Of a stretch of DNA of 64,000 nucleotides, positions 8,880 to 15,822 are shown piece by piece. A model generated the notes under the pieces. It saw only the letters and a program-made list of their open reading frames with translations, had not been told where the DNA came from and searched no databases. Numbering within the stretch: the first letter of the stretch is position 1; each line of letters begins with the position of its first letter. A program made the translations under genes and the position numbers. This stretch comes from JAOZTV01 sp965371805 (lineage in GTDB: Bacteria; Acidobacteriota; Aminicenantia; UBA2199), in contig CBDUZW010000019.1 in the NCBI GenBank assembly GCA_965371805.1, positions 6,583 to 70,582 of the forward strand. Reading direction: 5' to 3'.

Positions 8880-9968
8880 TCAATTTATTTTTTCAATATG
8901 AAGTTCCCAGGTTTCATCATCCTCATTTTCTTTTAAATATATTAACTGTCCATTATCAATTGCAAAAAAATTAATCCCCTGGCCAAGTAGTTTTGCAACA
9001 AAAGTAGGTTTTTTTATATTAAAAAAATATTTTTTATCAATAATTCTTCCTTTTAAATCCATAATCAGATATTCTGTCCTCTCTTCTTTATTACTAAACG
9101 TATTTATATAAATTTTCTCATCATTTATAATAAGATTCTGTATTGAGGGAATGTATTCGGGGAAAATAAATTTTGCCCATTTTTTAAAATTTCCCCATCC
9201 ACTTTCTGTAATTGTTGAAGGGACAAAAAAATTTACTTCCTTTTGCAGGAAACTTTTTTTTAGACTCTTGATAGCTATTTCTTTATGTTGTTTTGTTGTT
9301 TTAATTTTATTAAAATCTTTATTTATAGTATATAATTTCTTCCCATTACTATTAAATACATGGATTCTAAAATCAGAGATACTGTCTTCAATGAATATTT
9401 TATTATTATAAATACAAAAATTAACTGAATCTGGAATAAGGGGAATAACATTCGGGGCTTTGTCAGGTTGAAGTGGAAATTTTTGCTTATAAAGCTCAAT
9501 TAGCTCTTTAAAGTTTTTATCGAATAGCTTAATTGAAATATTCATCATTTTATCTTTAGTAGAAAAAGAGAATGCCTTTACTACAAATTTGTCTTTTACA
9601 GGCAGAATTTTTATTTTCCGGAATGGTGTTTTATATTCCTTTATAAGTAATCCCTTTTTAGTAAAAAACATGACTTTACTTAAACTTTCAGCAAATATAT
9701 AATCTGGAAAAACTGTTATCATGTTCGGAAAAAACGGAGTTATCTGTAATTCACCAGGGCCCTCGCCTTTTTTTCCAAATTTATTGATTAGCTTCAAATT
9801 TTTTAAGGAATACTTAAAAATAGTTCCGCCTTCCAAAATATATAATTCATTGCCATCAACCTGAATCATTTCAGGTTGCAATACGTCTTTAATGACGCCT
9901 ATTTTGTCTGCATAAAGCCCATTTATTATTAATAACAATAGTAAATATAAAGTTATTTCTTTTCTCAT
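8880..9968 (-). CDS. Exported six-bladed beta-propeller protein A
   Basis: A 362-residue secreted protein with a clean signal peptide (KEITLYLLLLLIINGLYA, cut near ADK). The motif 'KLINKFGKKGEGPGEL' is the mark of the NHL/TolB-like six-bladed propeller family common in environmental anaerobes and Bacteroidota. It is clearly paralogous to the protein at 11214-12245: both share the 'FGxxGxGPxEx' motif and a C-terminal 'ENxDDExWxLHI' motif. The start was placed at the ATG at 9968 because AAGGAGACAAA precedes it; an upstream ATG at 9995 would put nine residues ahead of the signal peptide. The ligand is unknown. Its position by a membrane LuxR-type regulator suggests a role in sensing or surface binding, which is inference. 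Confidence 0.8.
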   Translation of the reverse strand: MRKEITLYLLLLLIINGLYADKIGVIKDVLQPEMIQVDGNELYILEGGTIFKYSLKNLKLINKFGKKGEGPGELQITPFFPNMITVFPDYIFAESLSKVMFFTKKGLLIKEYKTPFRKIKILPVKDKFVVKAFSFSTKDKMMNISIKLFDKNFKELIELYKQKFPLQPDKAPNVIPLIPDSVNFCIYNNKIFIEDSISDFRIHVFNSNGKKLYTINKDFNKIKTTKQHKEIAIKSLKKSFLQKEVNFFVPSTITESGWGNFKKWAKFIFPEYIPSIQNLIINDEKIYINTFSNKEERTEYLIMDLKGRIIDKKYFFNIKKPTFVAKLLGQGINFFAIDNGQLIYLKENEDDETWELHIEKIN

Positions 9969-10106
9969 TTTGTCTCCTTTTATATTATTTAACAATTCTA
10001 AAGTTTCTTATATTTAATATTAGTAATCGTAGAATAATCAAATTATGTATACTACGAAAAAATAATTCTTGGTATTTTTTTTATTCGATATTAATATTAA
10101 GGATAT

Positions 10107-11138
10107 TTATTGTTCACTACTTAAAATTGAATTAAATAACTGTCCTCTATTTTTAATACCAGCTTTTTTATAAACATTTGAGATATGAAATTTAATTGTC
10201 TGGAGTGACACATACAATATGTCTGATATTTCCTTATTATTTTTCCCTGAATAGAGTAATCCGACGACCTCCTGTTCCCGTTTCGAAAAGGAGTGTTTTT
10301 GAAAGAAAAACACTAAACTTTTATCTTTTACTCCTAAAATACCAATCGTTTTTAGTGATCTTTTTAGAATGATATTTAAAAAAGATAAAGCATAAAAATT
10401 AGACAAGAGATAGTATAATGGTAGAAGAAGATAAAATATCTGGTTTCCGTGAATGAAATCAAATGTGAGTAAAATCCTGATGATTATAAGAAAGCAATAT
10501 TGAATTAAAACTGGATATAAAAACATTTTTAAAATTTTTCTTTTTTCAATTCCCATAGCTTTTTGGGAATATTTTTTATTTAAACCAATTATTTTAATTA
10601 TTAAATATATAAATCCAATTAAAAATCCAAATGGGATTAAGAGATTTAAAATAAAGCGTATGTTTTTAATAAAAAAATCCTTTAATATAATTATTGTGAT
10701 TAAACAAACTAATATAAAAAAAACATTAATATAAAAATATCGTTTAAAGATAAAGTTTTTTACCAGCAGATTCTTTATTATAGAAAAAACAAAAAACAGT
10801 TGTAAAAAAAATGAAAAAAAAATTATCATGGCTGGAATAAGAATGCTAATAAAAATCAGATATGAGTCATAGTTCTCGATTGGTATTAAAACATTTTCAC
10901 CAAAGTAGTACTGGATTAATCTTGTAATTGCTGAAATATTTAAAAAAACTAAAAATAGTAAATATGATTTCAAGAATTTGTAGGAATATACTTTTGTCTT
11001 TTGAAAAACATTTGAAATAGCAAAAATTCCGATAATTAATGAAATACTCAAAATCATTATAGGGAAATGTAATAGCATTGATGATTTTGTCAGATTTATT
11101 AATAAAATGCAAGAACTAAACCAAAGTATAAAAATCAT
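10107..11138 (-). CDS. Membrane-embedded LuxR-type transcription regulator
   Basis: A 343-residue protein in which the first 260 residues form about seven or eight hydrophobic helices (for example 3-40, 50-70, 80-125, 130-155, 160-190 and 200-255). The last 65 residues form a GerE/LuxR helix-turn-helix, with the signature 'FSKREQEVVGLLYSGKNNKEIS' then 'SLQTIKFHISNVYKKAGIKNRGQL'. There is no receiver domain, so the membrane part is presumably the sensor and the DNA-binding domain acts from the membrane. It lies between two paralogous propeller genes and diverges from the right-hand one over 75 bp. It is a natural candidate to control them. No ribosome binding site is evident ahead of the chosen ATG, so the start is only probable. 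Confidence 0.8.
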   Translation of the reverse strand: MIFILWFSSCILLINLTKSSMLLHFPIMILSISLIIGIFAISNVFQKTKVYSYKFLKSYLLFLVFLNISAITRLIQYYFGENVLIPIENYDSYLIFISILIPAMIIFFSFFLQLFFVFSIIKNLLVKNFIFKRYFYINVFFILVCLITIIILKDFFIKNIRFILNLLIPFGFLIGFIYLIIKIIGLNKKYSQKAMGIEKRKILKMFLYPVLIQYCFLIIIRILLTFDFIHGNQIFYLLLPLYYLLSNFYALSFLNIILKRSLKTIGILGVKDKSLVFFFQKHSFSKREQEVVGLLYSGKNNKEISDILYVSLQTIKFHISNVYKKAGIKNRGQLFNSILSSEQ

Positions 11139-11167
11139 TTAGTATGTAAAACTATACTTTTGGCCAG

Positions 11168-11196
11168 TTGAAAACTTAGTTAATTAAGTTTATATA
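11168..11196 (+). promoter_or_regulatory. Sigma-70-type promoter for propeller protein B
   Basis: TTGAAA (11168-11173), a 17-base spacer and TATATA (11191-11196) match the vegetative consensus well. The -10 box overlaps the ATG at 11196, which argues that translation starts at the second ATG (11214), preceded by AAGGAGATA. It lies in the short divergent gap with the membrane LuxR gene, where an operator would be expected. Confidence 0.6.
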
Positions 11197-11213
11197 TGAT
11201 ACAAGGAGATAAT

Positions 11214-12245
11214 ATGAAAAAAATATATTTTTTTATTCTATTTATAATGTTAACAATGCACGTGTTCCCTTTAAAAACAGAAGTAATCGATTTTAATCAT
11301 TTAGTAAACCCAAATTCTATTCAGATAAAGAATGAGAGGGTTTATATAACTGATAGATCATCTATTTATATATATACCCTAAAGGATTTTAAACTTATAA
11401 AGAAATTTGGAACTGAAGGGTCTGGTCCGAAAGAGTTCAGATTGCTAAAACGTGTTCATAATGGAGGAGTGAATCTATCTATTAATTCGAAGTTTTTAAT
11501 TATTAACAGCATCGGTAAAATTTCTTTTTATACTTTAAGTGGAGAGTATTTAAAAGAGATCCCGACACAAAAATCATCTGGGAAATATTTTAAAGTAGGA
11601 AATAATTATATTGGGACTAAGGCTGTGCAGGACAAAAAAGGTGTGGAATATTATACCTATAATTTATATGACCTAAAATTAAAGAAAATAAATGAAATAT
11701 ATAGAACAATCAGCTGGGATGAAAGTAAAAAACTGGACCCCATATCATTTACCAAATGGCCCATATTTTACTCATTTAAAAATAAAATATATATTGATGG
11801 ACGAAATCGTACAGGAGACATACATGTGTTTAACAGTAAGGGGAAAGCAATTGATTCCATAGTACACAAATATAAAAAGATAAAAGTTGAGAGAGCACAC
11901 ATTACTAAATATAAAAAATTCTTTAATAGTTCCATTTCGGGTTATAAAGGGTTTTTTGAAGAGTATAAACACATCATTAAATTTCCTGAATATTTTCCGG
12001 TGATAAGAAATTTTCATATCTCTGATAATAAGCTTTATGTGGTTACATATGGAATGAGAGATGAATCATATGATGCATATGTTTTTGACTTGGATGGGAA
12101 GTTTAATAGAAAGGTATTGCTTAAATTAAAAGAAAAGGACCCGATCCATATTTATCCTTATACAACATATCAAAACAGATTATTTCAGCTGGTTGAAAAT
12201 ATAGATGATGAGGGGTGGGGGCTTCATATCACTGCTATAGAATAA
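11214..12245 (+). CDS. Exported six-bladed beta-propeller protein B
   Basis: A 343-residue secreted protein with a signal peptide (KKIYFFILFIMLTMHVFP). The propeller motif 'KKFGTEGSGPKEF' and the tail 'LVENIDDEGWGLHITAIE' make it a paralogue of the protein at 8880-9968, with the same length and architecture but strongly diverged between these anchors. ATG 11214 is preferred because the upstream in-frame ATG overlaps the promoter's -10 box. It is transcribed divergently from the membrane LuxR-type gene and converges on the release-factor-like gene at 12258. Function is unknown beyond membership of the family. Confidence 0.8.
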   Translation: MKKIYFFILFIMLTMHVFPLKTEVIDFNHLVNPNSIQIKNERVYITDRSSIYIYTLKDFKLIKKFGTEGSGPKEFRLLKRVHNGGVNLSINSKFLIINSIGKISFYTLSGEYLKEIPTQKSSGKYFKVGNNYIGTKAVQDKKGVEYYTYNLYDLKLKKINEIYRTISWDESKKLDPISFTKWPIFYSFKNKIYIDGRNRTGDIHVFNSKGKAIDSIVHKYKKIKVERAHITKYKKFFNSSISGYKGFFEEYKHIIKFPEYFPVIRNFHISDNKLYVVTYGMRDESYDAYVFDLDGKFNRKVLLKLKEKDPIHIYPYTTYQNRLFQLVENIDDEGWGLHITAIE

Positions 12246-12257
12246 GATTGATTTTCG

Positions 12258-12767
12258 CTATTTTAATGGGGTATGTCCGAATTCTTTTCGGATTTCCTGG
12301 GTTTTCTGCCAGACCTGCTTGTTTTTTTTTAAAAATTTAATCAGTTTTGGACTGCTTATCAAGAGTTTTTCAGCGGTTTCTCTTACACTGGCTGAATGTT
12401 GTTTGAAAATATAGAAAACTTTTAGAACAGAAAATGGAAAATCAATTTTTTTTTCATTTATATCACAGTTAAAAAGTATTGAATCTAATAATTTAATGGC
12501 TTTGTCCGGGTTTGCTGGTTCTGCCATTAATGCAATTTCCAACCTTAGTTTTGAAGCTGCTATAGAAAGATTACGGTGGGTTTCACGAAATTCAGACGCT
12601 GTAACAGTAATCTCACTTTGTGTATGAATAAGCCTGACTGCACTTAGTTTCCTGTTCCTTTTTTGCCCGCCTGGACCGGATGCCTGATAGTTAATTATCC
12701 TGCATCCCTTTATAAATTCAGTATTAGTTTGTTTTAAAGTTTCAATAGCTTCCTTTATTTCGATCAC
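12258..12767 (-). CDS. Release-factor-like protein (RF-1 domain, GGQ)
   Basis: A 169-residue protein with the peptidyl-tRNA hydrolysis motif GGQ in 'SGPGGQKRNRK' (about residues 31-41), as in class I release factors and the ribosome-rescue factor ArfB. It lacks the codon-recognition domains of RF1/RF2, so it is probably a rescue-type or stand-alone hydrolase. The C-terminal half is an alpha-helical extension longer than the basic tail of ArfB, containing a 'SVRETAEKLLISSPKLIKFLKK' helix pair. It starts 6 bp after the stop of the leuD-like gene and is probably co-transcribed with it. The exact subfamily is not clear. Confidence 0.75.
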   Translation of the reverse strand: MIEIKEAIETLKQTNTEFIKGCRIINYQASGPGGQKRNRKLSAVRLIHTQSEITVTASEFRETHRNLSIAASKLRLEIALMAEPANPDKAIKLLDSILFNCDINEKKIDFPFSVLKVFYIFKQHSASVRETAEKLLISSPKLIKFLKKNKQVWQKTQEIRKEFGHTPLK

Positions 12768-12773
12768 AAAACT

Positions 12774-13274
12774 TTAAGTGTTTTTTATTTTATTCTTAAT
12801 GAAATTTATCAAACCATTATTTTCAAGGATCTCCATTACTGTTTCCGGGTATGGAGGGAATGCAAATTCACCTTTTTCTGTAATGATTTTTCCGTTTTTC
12901 ATATCAACAACGATATTTTCTCCATTTTCAATAGCTGCTACTGCCTCAGGTGATTTTATAGCCGGCATACCTGCATTTATTGCATTTCTAAAATATATTC
13001 TTGAAAAAGATTTTGCAATGATTACTCTTATCCCTGCATATTTTATAGCGACTGCAGCTTGTTCTCTTGAAGAGCCCATTCCAAAGTTTTTGCCTGCTAC
13101 CAGAATATCTCCATCTGAAACTTTTGTAATAAAATCAGGGTCCAGATCCTCGAGTGCATGCTTTGCCATCTCTTCCGGTTCCATTTTCTGATAAGTGTAT
13201 TTACCTGGAAAGATTACATCTGTATTTATATCATCTCCATACTTCCAAACTTTTCCTTTAAATTCATTTATCAT
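12774..13274 (-). CDS. leuD: 3-isopropylmalate/homoaconitate dehydratase, small subunit
   Basis: The swivel-domain subunit (166 residues) of a LeuCD-type hydro-lyase. Motifs are 'GDDINTDVIFPGKYTY', 'AGKNFGMGSSREQAA' (substrate-binding loop) and 'FSRIYFRNAINAGMP', all standard for the family, at standard length. It pairs with the large subunit gene that ends 2 bp upstream, so the two form one enzyme. The family isomerises 2- and 3-isopropylmalate by dehydration and rehydration; archaeal-type members also act on homocitrate or citramalate. No leuA or leuB is nearby, so the leucine-pathway name is only the most likely reading. Confidence 0.88.
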   Translation of the reverse strand: MINEFKGKVWKYGDDINTDVIFPGKYTYQKMEPEEMAKHALEDLDPDFITKVSDGDILVAGKNFGMGSSREQAAVAIKYAGIRVIIAKSFSRIYFRNAINAGMPAIKSPEAVAAIENGENIVVDMKNGKIITEKGEFAFPPYPETVMEILENNGLINFIKNKIKNT

Positions 13275-13276
13275 CT

Positions 13277-14521
13277 TTATCTCCCTTGAGGATTTGTTAT
13301 TTTTCCAGTAATTGCTGAAGCTGCTACTGAAGCTGGTGAACCTAAATATATTTCTGCATCTCTGCAGCCCATTCTTCCTTTAAAATTTCTATTAGCAGTT
13401 GAAAAAGTTCTTTCACCAGGAGCCATAACTCCCTGATGAGCGCCAAGGCATGGACCGCATCCCGGATTAAGAATGATTGCACCTGAATCAATAAATATTG
13501 AAAGCAGGCCTTCTGACATTGCTTCTTTATAAACATTCCATGATGCAGGGATAATTAAAGTCCTTATTTTAACCTTGTTTCCATCCAGTATCTTTGCAGC
13601 TTCTCTTAAATCTTCTAATCTTCCGTTTGTACAGGTACCTATCAGTGCCTGATCTATCTCTAAACCCTCTACATCCTGAATTGCAACATAATTGTCAACT
13701 GTATGAGGCTTTGCAACTGAAGGTGATATATTTGAAATATCAAATGTTAGAGTTTCAATATAATTTGCATCTTCATCTGAAAAAAGGGATGTGAATTCAG
13801 ATTTTGCTTTATCTTTCAAGAAATTCAGCGTTTTTTCATCAGGAAGCACATAACCATTTTTTGCACCCATCTCTGCTGCCATATTTGTCAGAACCATTCT
13901 GTCTGAAATACTCATGTTATCAATAACTTCACCAGTAAACTCAACTGCCTTATAATCTCCACCATCGGCGCCAATTTTTCCGATTATGTAAAGTGCAATA
14001 TCTTTTGCTGAGATATATTCCGGCATTTTTCCCTTAATAATGATTTTCATAGTTTCAGGAACACTGAACCATAATTCTCCTGTTGCCCATATTGCTGCTA
14101 CTTCAGATCGTCCGATACCTGCTGAAAAAGCACCCATAGCACCGTATGTGGTGGTATGAGAATCAGAACCAACAATAAGTTTGCCTGGAAGAGCAAATCC
14201 CTGTTCAGTAAAGATCTGGTGACAGATCCCATTATTTATATCATAAAAGTTCTTTATTCCCTGTTCACCTACAAAAGTCCTGATCTCTTTATGATTCGAT
14301 GCGGAAGATTCCTTTGGAGCAGGAATTTCATGATCTAGAATAATAACGACTCTTTCAGGATACTTAATTTTCTTTACACCAATTTTTTTAAAAGTCCCCG
14401 AAATTGCAGCTGCATTATCATGACTCATAACATAATCAGGCTCTACTGAGACAATTGCACCGGCAGAGACATCTCTTCCTGATTTAAGACTAAAAAGCTT
14501 TTCAGCAAATGTTTTTCCCAT
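13277..14521 (-). CDS. leuC: 3-isopropylmalate/homoaconitate dehydratase, large subunit
   Basis: The 414-residue catalytic subunit, carrying the [4Fe-4S] cluster. The three cluster cysteines are in 'GTCTNGR' and 'NPGCGPCLG'. 'GSDSHTTTYGAMGAFSAGIG' and the 'MSHDN' loop near residue 33 are also family motifs. The length of about 415 rather than 465 residues places it with the compact archaeal-type LeuC/HacA group. It is the first gene of the leuC-leuD-release-factor-like run. Substrate specificity cannot be read from the sequence. Confidence 0.88.
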   Translation of the reverse strand: MGKTFAEKLFSLKSGRDVSAGAIVSVEPDYVMSHDNAAAISGTFKKIGVKKIKYPERVVIILDHEIPAPKESSASNHKEIRTFVGEQGIKNFYDINNGICHQIFTEQGFALPGKLIVGSDSHTTTYGAMGAFSAGIGRSEVAAIWATGELWFSVPETMKIIIKGKMPEYISAKDIALYIIGKIGADGGDYKAVEFTGEVIDNMSISDRMVLTNMAAEMGAKNGYVLPDEKTLNFLKDKAKSEFTSLFSDEDANYIETLTFDISNISPSVAKPHTVDNYVAIQDVEGLEIDQALIGTCTNGRLEDLREAAKILDGNKVKIRTLIIPASWNVYKEAMSEGLLSIFIDSGAIILNPGCGPCLGAHQGVMAPGERTFSTANRNFKGRMGCRDAEIYLGSPASVAASAITGKITNPQGR

Positions 14522-14665
14522 ATTTTAATACCTCCAAAAACCATAATTTTAATATGGAATTCTATTTATGTAAAGGGATTTTATTTGACAAATAATTTGT
14601 TTTTTCTTATTATTGCTTTATATCGGATTTAAAACGATTTAAATTCCTTATGTTTAGGAGTTTTA

Positions 14666-14935
14666 ATGAATAAAAAAGATCTATCTGAAAGAGATATCTG
14701 TACAAAGTTTATCACTCCGGCTATTGAACAGGCAGGTTGGGACATAAATACCCAGGTTAGAGAAGAGGTGCCTTTTACCGTCGGCAGGATTATAATTAGA
14801 TGCAAAACAATTAAAAGAGTCCCAAAAAACATAAAAGGAATAATGTATGTGTTTAAAAAGAAAGTTTTAGTGCCAGTTATTACGTTGAAAGTCAACATAA
14901 AAAAGTCCAAAAAATACCCATATTATATGCATTGA
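14666..14935 (+). pseudogene. Remnant of type I restriction subunit HsdR (N-terminus)
   Basis: Eighty-nine codons whose first part, 'LSERDICTKFITPAIEQAGW' and 'REEVPFTVGRIIIR', is recognisably the N-terminus of HsdR, the motor/endonuclease subunit of type I restriction enzymes (usually over 700 residues). After residue 45 similarity fades: the catalytic 'E-x-K' of the endonuclease domain (normally IEAKDN) reads 'ITLKVN', and the frame ends soon after. It has no helicase motifs. This is a decayed remnant that still carries a start codon. It sits at the left edge of the accessory region. Confidence 0.7.
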
Positions 14936-14941
14936 TCAAAA

Positions 14942-14956
14942 TAAACGCTTACAAAT
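14942..14956 (+). repeat. Left copy of a 15-bp direct repeat
   Basis: TAAACGCTTACAAAT occurs here, just after the HsdR remnant, and again at 26176-26190, just after the transposase remnant. The two copies bracket the accessory region. They could be an attachment-site or target-site trace, or chance similarity. Confidence 0.45.
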
Positions 14957-15052
14957 GACTGATAAAAACGCTAAAGCAGTCTTTTGAATATTTAAATTTT
15001 ATTTTGTTGAAAATATTTTTTAGATATAGTATATTATAAAAGAGGAGTTGAG

Positions 15053-15822
15053 ATGATTCCAAAATACTTACATTTTTTTTTTTGGCTCTATTGCTTAATG
15101 TGAATATCCCTGGAATCTCATGGGCAAATAATAATCAAGTTAAAATCGGGGTTCTGGCAAAAAGGGGTCACGAGATTACTTTAAAACGATGGGGGCCTAC
15201 AGCGAGGTATTTGTCTGCCAAAGTACCGGGTAAGACATTTGCTATTGTGCCGATCGACTTTGAAAAAATTTACTCATTTGTTGAAAATGGAAAAGTAGAT
15301 TTTATTCTTGCCAATTCTTCCTTCTATGTGGAATTGGAACAATGGTATGGGGCAAACCGGCTCGCCACATTGAAAAACCTGCGTCTGGAAGGCGCTTATA
15401 CCGAATTTGCAGGAGTAATTTTCTGGAAAGCGAACCGTGGCGATCTTCGGGAATTGGCGGATATTAAAGGTAAAACATTTATGGCCGTCAAGGAGACCTC
15501 ATTTGGAGGGTGGAGAATGGCCTGGCGCGAGTTTAAAAAAGTTGGGATTGATCCGTATAATGACTTTAAAGCGATGAGATTTGGCGGAACACACGACGCC
15601 GTCGTATATGCGGTAAGAGATGGAAAAGTTGACGCCGGGACGATCAGAACCGATACATTTGAACGGATGCAAGCCGAGGGGAAAATCAAGATTAAAGACT
15701 TTTATGTGGTTCCATACAAAGGCGGGAAAGCCGTGAAATTTCCTTTTCTTCATTCAACCCGCGCGTACCCGGAATGGCCAATGGCAAAAGTCAGACATGT
15801 GCCGGATGGACAATCCCTTTGA
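15053..15822 (+). pseudogene. PhnD-like sensor domain of a broken histidine kinase
   Basis: This is the 5' part of a hybrid histidine kinase. It encodes a signal peptide and a periplasmic-binding-protein domain of the PhnD/SsuA/transferrin class ('KIGVLAKRGHEITLKRWGPT', 'FILANSSFYVELEQWYG', 'VKETSFGGWRMAWREFK', 'DGKVDAGTIRTDTFERM'). The ATG at 15053 follows AGAGGAG but is out of frame with the rest: an 11-T run at 15073-15083 would need 12 T to give a continuous signal peptide. At the other end the frame stops at 15822, while the conserved continuation ('CAGWTIPLNYQ') is in another frame. Two disruptions in one gene indicate decay, phase variation at the T-run, or in part assembly error. Confidence 0.75.

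Noticed and set aside
12778..13191. Long plus-strand open frame opposite leuD
   Set aside because: It mirrors the leuD coding sequence and lacks a ribosome binding site; its hydrophobic, Ser/Phe-rich protein is what antisense of an AT-rich gene typically gives.
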